Counted from the stretch's first letter, positions 11,371 to 21,715 are shown. The stretch: 64,000 nt of DNA from Riptortus pedestris (GCA_019009955.1 CM032230.1:14029501-14093500), one strand, 5' to 3'. The notes: generated by a model not told the origin, from the sequence alone. Numbers and translations: made by a program.

Positions 11371-12549
11371 AGATAGATAGATAGATAGATAAAAATTCTG
11401 TATTTAAGTATAAAAATTTTACAGGGGGTCCGAATATTTACAAAAATAAGAAGAAAAATTAAAACACATAGCTAGGTACAATACTTCTCTAAAGTAATAC
11501 ATATAATATTGGTGATTGAGAAAATAAATAATTAAAACACATAGCTATACAATACTTATCTAAAGTAATACATATAATAATAATAATTAATAAAATAAAT
11601 AATTTAATAATAAGTAAATATAATAAATATATATGTATAGTAATAGACAAAATAAAGAGACAGTTCTTCTAAATCATCAATCAGTTCCGAAGGCACAATA
11701 TTAATTATGAAAAATAAATAGATAAATAAAATATATATAGATAATTATAATAATAAATGAAATATTTACAACTTGTGTTGGAAGTGATAAATCAATCAAA
11801 CATTATGAAAGCTCGTACTTTAAGGGCATTTATAAGGGTCATTTAGGTGTCAAAGGCCTTAGATTTGTCTTCTATTGTGAACAATTGCTTGAGCTGTGTA
11901 TTTGGTGAATCAGTAGGATTAATATGTTTGGAGACGTATGCATTTCTGATGTGGCTATACATAGGGCAGCGGAAGAAGAAATGGTGGAGTGTTTCCTCTT
12001 CATACAGATTGCAAATGCTGCATAATTCCTCACAGTTAAGTTTGTATGCACTGCCGTTCCAATATATTTTGAGAGTCTTGTCCGATGAAAGTCTGCACTG
12101 TGCTATGATTCTGGTAACGTGGATATTGTTGATAAAAATGAGGTACTTCTCCACATCTTTGCTTGCTTTGAACGATTGGTATTGCTGGGGAAAATGAAGA
12201 TTTAAGAACTCTCTGGATATCCAATGCTTTTAATTTTTCACTGTAACTCGTTAAGACAGTTTCCTTGATGGCCTTAAGAGTTTTCCAGTCGTGAGTTGAC
12301 CAAACATCCTCGTAACCTGCTTCAGAAATTATTTTTCTTAAGTGAGAGACCCAGTTTAGATTAGATCCTCGGTCCCACTGGTCAAATTTTAAAAGTCTGG
12401 AGAAGCAGCGCTTAGGAATTCTGAAGTCGTCCATTTCAACAAGTTTAAAAACCCACTGGAGCGTTAGTTTCAAAACCTTTACTTTTAACGAAACTCTGCC
12501 ACATTCCTGAAGCTGTTTAAGGTACTTTGCTTGGAAAGCTTCAATGCCC
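11371..12549 (-). mobile_element. LINE-B: 5'-truncated non-LTR retrotransposon with TAGA tail, minus strand
   Basis: On the minus strand the copy ends in a (TCTA)n tail, seen here as (TAGA)n at 11371-11391, preceded by an AT-rich 3' untranslated region. The coding part lies at 11843-12545. The flanks look like a diverged target duplication, ACCGCCCC...CTCTA at 11355-11371 and CCGCCCCTTCTA near 12550-12561. The joined flanks read like the HINE interior (CCTTCAGTA, then a C-run, then TTCTACT), so LINE-B probably inserted into a HINE copy. Confidence 0.75.
11843..12545 (-). pseudogene. LINE-B ORF2 C-terminus with zinc-binding region, frameshifted
   Basis: Two minus-strand frames together give the end of a non-LTR polyprotein. 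The upstream frame (12545 down to about 12160) contains LKLTLQWVFKLVEM, PKRCFSRLLKFDQW, LNWVSHLRKIISEAGYEDVW and SPAIPIVQSKQR. The downstream frame continues with VTRIIAQCRLSSDKTLKIYW and the zinc-binding block CSICNLYEEETLHHFFFRCP (C-x2-C, then H and C). The switch of frame near 12150-12170 shows a frameshift. The apparent first residues of the longer frame, upstream of about 12549, belong to flanking DNA and not to the element. Confidence 0.75.
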
Positions 12550-12621
12550 CCGCCCCTTCTACTAATCTGTTGTTTACATATAAATACAAATATATACATA
12601 TATGTTGGGAGATGAGATCAC
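12549..12621 (+). repeat. Probable HINE interior flanking LINE-A and LINE-B
   Basis: CCCCTTCTACTAATCTG, then an AT-rich stretch, then GATGAGATCAC resembles the HINE segment before its 3' end (compare about 57120-57150 and 56440-56460). The matching 3' end appears on the far side of LINE-A at 15452-15500. Confidence 0.45.
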
Positions 12622-12633
12622 AAGCTTGTTAAA

Positions 12634-12779
12634 GCTTGTTTCATAGAATACAACGACTCATAGGTATTAAAACTATAAAAGGTTATAGAACTATTTCTTA
12701 CGAGGCTAGTTGTGTTTTAGCAGCTATAATTCCAGCAGAATATAAAACAGAAGATCTGGCGACTCTGGACAACATAAAA
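12634..12779 (+). pseudogene. LINE-A block 1: end of reverse-transcriptase region
   Basis: Open frame from 12636. The product reads RIQRLIGIKTIKGYRTISYE, then ASCVLAAIIPAEYKTEDLA. 'YRTISYEA-x-CVLA-x-x-IP' is the block that follows the RT domain in R1-like non-LTR elements. The same block occurs in LINE-C at about 32380-32440. The frame is cut by the HINE at 12780 after codons for Asn-Ile-Lys and resumes in frame at 13271. Confidence 0.75.
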
Positions 12780-13082
12780 AAAGTCCGTCACGCAGGGGCT
12801 AATATCTCGGTTAATATTCAAGATACAGAATAAATGTATAGAATAATATTTATAGTTAATTGAATTTTCAATAAGATTTTTTCTATTTAAAATTTTTGTA
12901 TCCGACGATTAATAACGGAGTTATTTTTAATTTTCCAAAATCCTGCCCTCTACTCACCCCCCCCCCCTCCCACTTGTCCGATTTCAGCCATTACCGATAT
13001 TGATCTTTCTTTTTACATACAACGATTAAATTCCTAGTTTTGTAATTATCAAACAAAAATTGCGACCGATAGAGAGTTAACA

Positions 13083-13150
<68 letters not shown>

Positions 13151-13270
13151 TTAACGGACCTCATTTTCGTCATCTCCTGGGTAGGATCGATGGACATTTG
13201 AAGAAATTTTTCGAAACTCGCATCATGAGTACGACCTCAATAGCTGATTTCCCTTAAGGGAAATCTGCTG
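12780..13270 (-). mobile_element. HINE copy inserted in LINE-A (minus strand)
   Basis: A 491-bp HINE on the minus strand. Its 3' end is at 12780 (AAGTCCGTCACGCAGGGGCT) and its 5' end at 13270 (CCTTAAGGGAAATCTGCT). A (TA)n microsatellite occupies 13084-13146. It lacks about 100-150 bp just inside the 3' end, going directly from the hairpin to AATATCTCGGTTAATATTC. The host LINE frame is restored exactly if 12779 is joined to 13271. The insertion therefore lies in an A-run (T-run on the other strand) with no obvious target duplication, as expected for Helentron-like insertion. Confidence 0.85.
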
Positions 13271-13423
13271 AAACAACGAACTAACTACAAAGACATAATG
13301 AATATTACAATAGATAAATACATTGACTGCTCACAATGGTTAGTCCCGGCACTATTTGCAAAAGTAACATCACATTTGGACGAGCCATGGACTGAAAACA
13401 CTATGACATCGCACATATTTACT
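13271..13423 (+). pseudogene. LINE-A block 2: linker between RT and RNase H
   Basis: In frame with block 1. It reads QRTNYKDIMNITIDKYIDCS, then QWLVPALFAKVTSHLDEPWT, and ends in SHIFT, the residues immediately before the first catalytic Asp of RNase H. The jockey-like LINE at 13424 interrupts it there. Confidence 0.75.
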
Positions 13424-14209
13424 CTAGAATCCTGGCTGACTAAATGGAGGATCAAGGTCAACAGCAGCAAATCAAGCCATGTAACATTTACCCTCCGACG
13501 TTCCATTTGCCCTCCAGTTACACTTAATAGCGCACTAATTCCCCAAAAATCACAAATTAGGTACCTAGGACTCACATTAGACAAACGACTAACTTGGAAA
13601 CCTCACATCACATTAAAAAGACAAGAAGTGAATAGACGGTACACTTCTACTAAGACTACTTGACAACAGATCTAAACTATCACTACACAACAAACGACTG
13701 ATTTATACAACAGTACTTAGACCAGTATGGACATACGGACTTGAACTTTGGGGTTCCACTAAACCTTCAAATTCCTACAAAATCCAAACCCTCCAATCCA
13801 GAATACTCCGCAAAATTACAGATTCCCCATTTTACGTATCCAACTTAACTCTCCATAACGACCTCAACATTCCTTTTGTCAATGCCCTCACAAAATCCCG
13901 ATATCAGAAATTCCACTCTCTCCTTCCCGCACATCCTAATCCTCTAGTTAAATCACTTTCATCTACCCATATTCCAGAAAACCCAAGACGACGACTGAAG
14001 CGTAAGTGGCCAAGAGATCTCCTTGTGTAGTGCCCAGAATAACCCCAAGTAGTACAAGCCAATGTTCCCTCCAATGTGGGTATTGTCAATGGACAATTTC
14101 CCACCTCAAGTGAATAATCAAGACAATTGTTATATGATTCACACTATTTGCTTGTAATATTTTTAAATGTTGTTGCAAATAAAAGAATAAATATATAAAA
14201 AAAAAAAAA
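13424..14209 (+). mobile_element. Jockey-like LINE copy 1, inserted in LINE-A
   Basis: A 5'-truncated element of about 786 bp with a poly(A) tail (14197-14209). It is flanked by the 11-bp duplication ACATATTTACT at 13413-13423 and 14210-14220. It carries the end of the RT region (SWLTKWRIKVNSSKSSHVTF, then IRYLGLTLDKRLTWKPHITL). Against copy 2 at 51713 it is highly similar but has lost two bases (AG) near 13641, which shifts the frame after VNRRY. Its last frame still ends KRKWPRDLLV and stop (about 14000-14029). Confidence 0.92.
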
Positions 14210-14220
14210 ACATATTTACT

Positions 14221-14640
14221 GACAGAAGCAAAACTGACAACAACACACCTGGAGCAGCATTAATTGTTGAGACTGAAAGTTGACATATTCTAAAATACAA
14301 ATACCGTCTTGATGCTAGATACTCTAATAATCAAGTAGAGAAATACGCTGTTTTAAAAGCTACCGAATATATTATAAAATCGTCATATAACCTACACAAA
14401 TATACGACCATACACACAGACAACACGACTCTCATTTACTCAATACGCAACCCTACTATAAGGGTACACGACCTACTTACAGAAAACATATTCTAGAAAT
14501 TATACACTTAAACCTATACATACACATAGACTGGGTAAAAGCCCACTCAGGGAATATTGGAAACGAACAAGCCGACACGTTAGCAAAGGAAGCAGCCCAG
14601 GATACCAACATAAACCCAGAATTTGCCCTCGTACCATTCT
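14221..14640 (+). pseudogene. LINE-A block 3a: RNase H domain
   Basis: Resumes in frame after the jockey-like insert. The first catalytic Asp follows the SHIFT residues of block 2 (FT|DRSKTDNNTPGAALIV). A stop at 14281 is followed by VEKYAVLKATEYIIKSS (catalytic Glu), TTIHTDNTTLIYSI (second Asp) and, after a frameshift near 14488, DWVKAHSGNIGNEQADTLAK (last Asp, with the His-Ser-Gly loop). All four catalytic acidic residues are thus still visible, although a stop and two frameshifts (near 14488 and 14635) inactivate it. Confidence 0.82.
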
Positions 14641-15063
14641 TACGACCACTTACGTACCGACACAATACAAAAGTGGAACAGAGAATGGAAGACATGTAAC
14701 AAATCTTACAGTTTACATCAATACATACCAAACATAACTCACTACAACTACAACCCAATTAAGAGTCACCATCACAAATGCACACAATTTCTAACGGAAC
14801 ATGGACAGACAGGATATTATTTAACAAGATTTAAAATTCAAGACAATGACAAGTGTACGTGCGACTTACAGACAACACAAACGTTTTTACATATACTTTA
14901 TGACTGCACAACATTTAAGATATTTAGATCAAATTTAATAATGAACATAATTTTAAAAGGAAGTAATTGGCCAGAACCACCTCATATTATATTTAAAAAA
15001 TATAATAAAGAACTTATAAAGTTTATCAAAAGTATAGATATGGATGTAGCAAAAATACATTAG
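14623..15063 (+). pseudogene. LINE-A block 3b: C-terminal zinc-binding region
   Basis: Frame to the stop at 15061-15063. It contains DTIQKWNREWKTCNKSYSLH, KCTQFLTEHGQTGYYLTRFK and CTCDLQTTQTFLHILYDCTT. 'TQFLT-x-HG-x-x-x-x-YL-x-RF ... C-x-C ... H-x-x-x-x-C' is the usual C-terminal block of R1-like retrotransposons. The apparent start ATG at 14623 lies past a frameshift and is not a real initiation site. An AT-rich 3' untranslated region of about 370 bp follows, then the A-rich tail. Confidence 0.8.
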
Positions 15064-15451
15064 AATGTGAAGTTGATTGTGAGGAATGGGAAACATAATT
15101 CAATATATTTACCTTACATAGACTCGCAAATTAAACATCGTTGAGTTTAAGATTAATTTTAATTCATATGCTTTTGTTCTTATTGTATTTATTTATTTAC
15201 TTTTCATTTCATTTATTAATTTTGTTTGTAATTACCATACTTATTTTAATATTGTATTTATTTATTTATTTTTATTTTTTTTTTGAATATTTGAATAGAC
15301 AGTTGATAAACAAATATTTATTGTAAAATAATGATGTATTTAAACATAATAATACATGTAATATGCCATGTGGCAATGGAACATGTATTCGAATAAATAA
15401 CTTCTCAGAGAGTTACTATGAGGAGAGAAAAAGAAAAAAAAAGCTTGTTAA

Positions 15452-15500
15452 ACCAGACACATGGGAAATCTGCTCAATACACCGCCCCTGAAAATAAAAT
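15452..15500 (+). repeat. HINE 3' end beyond LINE-A (decayed)
   Basis: CATGGGAAATCTGCTCAATA followed by CACCGCCCCTG matches the HINE 3' end, with the hairpin degraded. Together with the sequence left of 12622 it suggests that LINE-A landed in an older HINE. Confidence 0.5.
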
Positions 15501-16850
15501 AATATTTGAACCCGAATATTTTGTTGTAAGCCACGTCATTATGATCCCTAACAACGCACAGAAATGCAGAGTTTGTGTGTAGCTGGATTGTACCGGAGGG
15601 AGCGGGAGACTGAGAAAATAAACCAAATACTAAACCGAACCAGTCCTAATTTATTCATAACCATGTCTTCACCATCTCCATATCCCCAGCTGGGCGGGAG
15701 CAAATTTGTTGGAGTAGCTAGAGGCATCGGGGAGGGCTGATTTAGCTGTTAGCATTTACCGAGCCTCGAATTAATTTTGATCGAATCAAATCCAGAATGA
15801 GTTTGCTCAAGATTAGTTTAGTGTTGGTAATTGGTGGAGTAGGTTCCTGCCACCCACTGGTGGTTGCAGCGAGACTAGAGGGTAATGTCTCTTTTTATAA
15901 TCTCTTTTCTTTTTCCTCACACCTAACTAAGCTGCCAAGAGTCGAGAGAGGCTTCAGCCTGTTTATGTTAACACATTGATTTCCCATATGACAAGCTAAC
16001 CACTCAGTTTAGCCTGTCTTGAAAATAATTAAAGCCACGCAGATTACAAATCCCCCCCCCCCCGTGTTCCCCTCCTCATATAATTACAGCTGATCTAGGA
16101 ATTCAAATTTCTCGTCCTTAATAGCTTCAAATTGGAAAGAAGTGGCACAATTATTGCTAATGAAATGAAATGTGTTTTTTCCATTAAATTTTAAATAGTG
16201 CTTTTTTTCTCTCTAAATTATGCCGAATAATTTCTTTACAAATTATTGTATAACATTTACACCTATATAATACACACGTTATAAAATTCGATCAATTTCT
16301 ATGAATTAAATTGGCAACCAGGACACGAGGACCTTGGACTTAGTACGACATTGTGTAGCCATTCGAAATGTGGCAACAATGCAGGAGGCACCTAGCCATT
16401 ACAGCCTTAATCCAGCATACACCGATCCAACACCTCTCTGGAAACTGAGGATTCGCTACGATGGTTTAGCGATCCTATGGAAGGGACAGTCTCCTGCTAA
16501 CCAGCTCCCACACGAAGAACACATGTACCAGTTTCCTGGCCTGTATGTCCTCGGGCTTTGAACACACGACCACTACGTCTATGACCGGCAGTGAAGGCAA
16601 GCCTCCACTCCGGACTCCACCCAGCCCGTAGTTCACATTGAGTAAGCCGCTAGAACTTACCCCATTAAGGCCGGAGTGATCCCCTGCCCGGAACAGCAAA
16701 GCCGACTAAGGACCTACTGTTCCTACGGTTCCCCTACCCAGCAGCTACACAGCGGGGGCTTACTGCTGCCCTTGGGGAGGGCCGGCGCCGTCCCGGAGGA
16801 CTTAGTACGATAGCAGACTTCCAGGCTAAACTAATTACTCAACAAACTCA
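15500..16850. other. Repeat-poor interval, no gene recognised
   Basis: Contains a C12 run at 16051-16062 and a GC-rich part at about 16560-16800. Short open frames (for example 15797-15979 and 16334-16561) show no domain that I know. Confidence 0.4.
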
Positions 16851-16854
16851 ATAA

Positions 16855-17482
16855 ACACAAACAAACTTATTATACGAAGACATAGTGAGACATATACGTC
16901 ACCGAATCCTAAGCAAATGGCAATCAGAATGGATGAAAGTAAAGAACCACCTCCGCAGTATCAAAAGTACTATTAAGGAGTGGCCATCGAGCCATAGGAA
17001 TAATAGACGGGAGGAAGTAGTTCTTGCCAGACTCAGGATCGGCCACACATAGACACTTAATGACAAGGACAGACAACCCTATATGTAAATACTGCAACAA
17101 ACACCTAACGATAAAAACATACTGACAGTCTGCATCCAACGAAAAAACCTTCACAGACCCAACAGTATGACAGAACTATTAAATGACATCAGCCAATAAA
17201 TTTCTCAAATACTAACATATCTAAAACATCTAATAATTTACAAATGCATATAGTATAAAATATAATAGGTCCACAGCAACTTAAAACGGTTTAAAAAGGA
17301 TATCTTTTAATATATTCATTTAGACAAAGTACGGATATGAGAAATACTCAGGTTTTTAAGGAATATTTTCCATAATATATAAATAAAGTACATGAAGGAA
17401 TAAATACATTATTCTAACTACCTCGTAAACAGAGATCGTGTCAATCACCACCGATGTGGGCCAAAAACCAAATAAATAAAAT
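16855..17482 (+). pseudogene. LINE-D: I-like non-LTR retrotransposon 3' end
   Basis: The plus-strand frame reads YEDIVRHIRHRILSKWQSEW, then a SIKSTIKEWPSSHRNNRREE block and VVLARLRIGHT. After small frameshifts, PICKYCNKHLTIKHILTVCI follows, with a C-x2-C ... H ... C zinc pattern. 'W-P-S-S-x-R-x-x-RREE-V-x-L-x-R-L-R-I-GHT' is characteristic of I/jockey-type elements. The 3' part contains TGGGCCAAAAACCAAATAAA, resembling an AATAAA-type LINE tail. The RT and RNase H domains are missing. Confidence 0.75.
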
Positions 17483-17589
17483 CTATGAATACACGAAATC
17501 CACCAATTTAAATAACTATATATAATGAATTAATTTCGTTAACAATCTTAATGCAACTCTGAATATATAACATAGTGTTTTTAGTTTAT

Positions 17590-17900
17590 TGGCAAGTGAA
17601 TCAATTAAAGGATTTCAAGCTTTATAAATAATTGAAACTCGTCCACCTTAAAGGAAATTTTATGACAAGTATTTTGTAGTTTAATTTAATAATTGAACAT
17701 TTTTGATAATATTCATCTTCTCTACAAAAACATTCGTCATGCATGAAGTTATTTAATTTATTTTTGAACAAAGAATATTTTTTAATAAATTTAATACATT
17801 CAGGGAGAGCGTTAAAGAGTTATACTCAAAATGATACGCTTTTCTCGAAATTTGTACGTTTCTGGTTGGGTTAAGCATATTCTTGTAACAATTTTTCATG
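17590..17900 (-). pseudogene. LINE fragment, minus strand (C-terminal region)
   Basis: Minus-strand translation gives NPTRNVQISRKAYHFEYNSL and, in another frame, LFNALPECIKFIKKYSLFKN followed by KLNNFMHDECFCREDEYYQ. 'LFN-x-LP-x-x-IK' then 'F-K-x-K-L-x-x-F' is the usual C-terminal pattern of many insect LINE polyproteins. One frameshift separates the blocks. Confidence 0.6.
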
Positions 17901-18069
17901 TTTTGTTCAACCAAAGGTTAGTTATGCACATACAATTGCAATATTATGTTTGATCAGGTTGTCTATGTTTGAGTGTGACAACTTGATATTCGATCTTCAA
18001 ATCTGTCGGTGCATACAACCTGTAGTCTCAGTTAGTCATGATTAAATGATTGATGTTATTTATTAATGC

Positions 18070-18155
18070 ACTCTTGGTGCTTCGATGGCTAATTGGGACG
18101 GACGGGGTATCTACAGGTTGCTACCCTTTTCTAGCCTGGTAATTAATACTTTTTT
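18070..18155 (-). mobile_element. SINE fragment, minus strand
   Basis: Carries the SINE body (GGCTAATTGGGACGGAC, TATCTACAGGTTGCTACCC, TTTCTAGCC) in reverse orientation. The tRNA-like head is missing. Confidence 0.7.
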
Positions 18156-18159
18156 AGGT

Positions 18160-18560
18160 GTACAGCAAAGAATTGCTATTTTGTTATAAAACATTACTCT
18201 TGCTTTGGGCGAACTTGGACTAGATGGCGTGTATCCACTTCATACAAACAACGGCTTTATTCAGGCGTTGAAAAGAATTTCACAGTGGAGCATCAATCTG
18301 GAAGATGTAGAGAGATTAGGAAGAAATGATATGTATTTATTTTCATTAAATGTTAATATTACATACAATCTTTTTTTTTTCTATAAAATACTGCTAATGC
18401 TATGGCATATAATTTCTTTCCATAACATTAAGAAGCACTTATACTTATACAATGTATTCTTTATATAATCTATCAATTTAATAATTATACACAATAAATT
18501 AATTTCGTTAACAACTTTAGTAACTCTCTAAGTATGTAACTTCCTTTTTTTTTTATTTAT
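18160..18560. other. AT-rich interval, nothing assigned
   Basis: An open frame at 18205-18468 has no recognisable domain beyond its first 40 codons. The stretch at about 18480-18540 (TTAATTTCGTTAACAA block) repeats sequence from about 17520-17570, so it is probably LINE 3' untranslated sequence. Confidence 0.35.
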
Positions 18561-18830
18561 TGATATTGCTTTATATTAGTCTTTGATGATTAAAGAGATC
18601 ATTCTCTATAAATGATAAAACATTGTGACCTATCATACATTTTTTGACCGACTTTTATGACAAATATTCCCCTATACTTCATATTTATTTATAATGAAGT
18701 CGTTGTGCCTTAGGATATGCCCAAGAAGTTTCACTCTCCACTTTTCTATGGTATTGATAACATTTTTACTTTCACTTACCATAAGTAGAACTTCTGCAAT
18801 TGGTTTATTTAAGTTCAACTTGTTCTAATG
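18560..18830 (-). pseudogene. LINE fragment, minus strand (LGHILRHND block)
   Basis: Minus-strand translation contains VINTIEKWRVKLLGHILRHN followed by DFI. The 'LGH-x-LR-x-x-x' block is the common C-terminal motif of endonuclease-reverse transcriptase LINE proteins. Only this short piece is visible. Confidence 0.5.
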
Positions 18831-18861
18831 ATTCTGAGTCAATTCCACATTCCTATTGCTC

Positions 18862-18902
18862 CATACGAGATGACTAAAATGAGGTCCGTTGAAAATTACA
18901 CC

Positions 18903-18939
<37 letters not shown>

Positions 18940-19007
18940 ATGCATGAGTGTGTGTGTGTGTGTTTGGGTGTAATTTTCAACGGACCTCATTTTAGTCATC
19001 TCGTATG
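18862..19007. repeat. Large inverted repeat with CA/TG microsatellite loop
   Basis: Outer arms CATACGAGATGACTAAAATG...(18862 onward) and its complement ending at 19007 match over about 45 bp and continue into CA (left) and TG (right) tracts that meet at CATGCATG (18939-18946). The arms are HINE 5'-module sequence in opposite orientations. The CA side is longer than the TG side, so the fold is symmetrical in its unique arms but not in the microsatellite. Confidence 0.9.
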
Positions 19008-19075
19008 TAGGATCGATGGACATTTGGAAAAATGTTTCCAAGAGGATTTCCCTTAAGGAAAATCTGCTAAAAAAC
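18955..19075 (-). repeat. HINE 5' end, minus strand
   Basis: From the TG tract outward: CAACGGACCTCATTTTAGTC, GGATCGATGGACATTTGG, CCTTAAGGAAAATCTGCTAA. This is the HINE 5' module read backwards; the GACGCG/TACTCATG part is deleted. Confidence 0.85.
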
Positions 19076-19129
19076 ACAGTTTAAGAACAGCTCTCCTAAC
19101 ACTAGAACTGGATTCTTTGTACAATCCTC

Positions 19130-20270
19130 TACACCCCTTTTGTCCAACAACACAGAGCCAGCACATAGTCCACGTCCGAAAAATGACCAAAACTCCTCGC
19201 CCAACAACACAGCTCATAACTCCAGCACCAATTCTACACCAGCAACACACATAAAAACTCCACTATCTTTACGCCCAACAACACGGATTATAACTCCAGC
19301 ACCAACAACACAGACATTAACTCCATCACCTACCCCACGCCCAAGAGCACAGCACATAACTCCAGCAACACACACTAAAATCCCCATCTTCACGCCCAAC
19401 AACACAGCTCATAACTCCAGCACCAATCCTACACCAGCAACACACACTAAAACACCAACGTCTTCACGCCCAACAACACAGCTCATAACTCCAGTACCTA
19501 ATCCACGCCCAAAAACAAAGACCATAACTCTATCACCTACCCCATGCCCAACAAAACAGCTCACAACTCCAGGACCAATCCTACACCAGCAACACACACT
19601 AAAACTCCACCATCTTCACGCCCAACAACACGGATTATAACTCCAGCACCAACAACACAGACATTAACTCCATCACCTACCCCACGCCCAAGAGCACAGC
19701 ACATAACTCCAGCAACACACAATAAAACTCCACCATCTTTACGGCCAACAACACAGCTCACAACTCCAGCACCAATCCTACAGCTGCAACGCACAATAAA
19801 ACTCTACCATCTTCACGCCCAACAACACAGCTCACAACTCCAGCACCAACAACACGGACCATAACTCCAGCATCAATCCTACAGCTACAACACACACTAA
19901 AACTCTACCATCTTCACGCCCAACAACACGGATCATAAATCCAGAGCCAACTCCACGCCCAACAACACATCCCATAACTCCAGCATCAATCCTACACCAG
20001 CAACATCCACTAAACCTTCACCACCTTCCACGCCCAACAACACATCCCATAACTCCAGCATCAATCCTACACCAGCAACATCCACTAAACCTTCACCACC
20101 TTCCACGCCCAACAACACATCCCATAACTCACCCACCTACCCGATGCTCAACTGCACAGACTTTAAATCACCAACTCATCCACGCCTATCAACACATACT
20201 ATAACGTCACTGCAATCCCTTTACAACCCTGCAATAACACAAACCATAAGAACCCCCGCTATTCCATTAC
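19130..20270. repeat. C-rich minisatellite, about 75-bp units with higher-order structure
   Basis: Units begin CGCCCAACAACACAGCTCAT and include CTCCAGCACCAATCC and ACACCAGCAACACAC, with a period of about 74-78 bp. A longer block at about 19262-19380 is repeated almost exactly at about 19618-19735, giving a higher-order period near 358 bp. Two units at about 19957-20110 are nearly identical. Thr/Pro/Ser-rich open frames occur in several frames on both strands, including 19140-19640. I read them as by-products of the array, because no frame is preferred and stops fall at random between units. Confidence 0.85.
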
Positions 20271-20554
20271 ACCATGGTAACGCAGAGATTCCTACACCAC
20301 GGACTCCATCATGAGCTGGCATCATTTTGACTGGAGAGAATTAGACCTGCGGGGAAAATTTAATTTAATGGGCAACATATTTAACTAAAGCCAAGACTAA
20401 CGGAAGGTGAACGGTATATTTGCTAAAGGGGAAGATTTAGCCGGAGAAAGAGATCATTTAGTAGCCTGCGGCCATGGAATCGCTGACAGGTTCTGATAGA
20501 GTTCTCATTCCTCTCTTGCTAATAGGCCAGCTAGGAAAAGGTGAACAAGGAACG

Positions 20555-20644
<90 letters not shown>

Positions 20645-21585
20645 TGCTAGGGAGACATGACCAGGGCATTAGCGAGCTAATCGTGGCTAACGAGGTTCTG
20701 AAAGTCTCGGCTAGAGTCGTGAGAACTCGGCACTTGTCGGCTGCGTTAGGCGTGAGGAAGGGGGAAAGCTTGACAAGACTATCATAACATAGCACAATAG
20801 ACTGATGGCCAACACTCCATTATACTAAGCCCCGGGATTTTATTATAGTCCATAACTCCTGTCTGTTATACTTCCTCACTTCCTTCTCAGAGATTCGTGA
20901 CTCGAGGTACCGGTTGTAGGCACTCAAAGACTACGTTCCTAACCACAACCCTAATTACACCGAAGGAATGCACAATCGACTGAATCAATACACCCTGAAG
21001 AACGATGTATATTGAGAACATAGACAACCTGTTGGACTTCTGCGAAACGTCAGCAATCTTGGAAGGTTGCAGGCGGAGATGATTGAGAGAGAAAATGAAC
21101 TCTCCAAAAATTATGTTTGAATGGTTGATGACCTATTTGCCTAGAAATCTGTTTACCGAAGGTCTCCCCCTCCCAAAAAAAATATCAGATGCTACGACGG
21201 ATTCTAGAAAATCACACGTGTTCATAAGTATGATTGCTTGAGCCCCACACCCCAGATAGGGGTGCGCTATATGTAATTCTTGGCATTGCTCTAAATAGTA
21301 CGCAATGATTTTTCAGAAAATGCTATTATAGAAAATGTTTATCCGCGTTAATCCGTTGCATCCATTTACAAGACTAAGATTTTTCTCAAAACCAATCCAA
21401 AGACTTTGGAAAATTAGAAACCTCATGAACTTGATGAAGTATAGCGTTTCCGAATTATTATTAGTTAGTTCTGTGTGCTACGGCCTTTGAACGACCGAGG
21501 CCTCTGCCGCCATATTATACGTAGTACTCAGTAAGGGCATTCTTCCGCAACTTCTCTCAGGTTTGTCCCATCTAAGGCTAGTTGT
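20270..21585. other. Repeat-poor interval with a (GA)n tract
   Basis: Contains an interrupted (GA)n at 20557-20643. No domain-bearing open frame; the open frame 20505-20795 (minus) mainly translates the GA tract. Confidence 0.45.
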
Positions 21586-21715
21586 CACAGGTTATTTATA
21601 TGTCTCCACCCATATTTAGAGATTTAATGAATTCTTCACTAAATAAATTCCTATTTCCCAGGTGAGAATCGAACTCACGACTCAAGGTTTGGCAAGTGAG
21701 ATAGAGAAAGAGATT
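21586..21715 (-). mobile_element. SINE fragment, minus strand
   Basis: Minus-strand SINE head: TCCCAGGTGAGAATCGAACTC (box-B-like region reversed), CTCAAGGTTTGGCAAGTGAG, plus body TTCACTAAATAAATTCCTAT. The 3' body is degraded. Confidence 0.65.

Larger units (their letters stand above)
12634..15439 (+). mobile_element. LINE-A: R1-like non-LTR retrotransposon, split by a HINE and a jockey-like LINE
   Basis: A 5'-truncated LINE flanked by the 12-bp duplication AAGCTTGTTAAA at 12622-12633 and 15440-15451. The A-rich tail (GAGAAAAAGAAAAAAAA) ends exactly at the right-hand duplication. Its body lies in three blocks: 12634-12779, 13271-13423 and 14221-15439. A HINE (12780-13270) and a jockey-like LINE (13424-14209) occupy the gaps. 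The reading frame runs across both gaps when the inserts are ignored, which confirms that the three blocks are one element. Confidence 0.88.

Noticed and set aside
13000..13197. Open frames made of (TA)n, and similar ones at 38047-38238 and 49936-50121
   Set aside because: Tyr-Ile repeats from the microsatellite inside HINE copies.
19140..19640. Thr/Pro-rich 'mucin-like' protein
   Set aside because: Open frames occur in several frames and on both strands of a tandem array; no signal peptide at the start.
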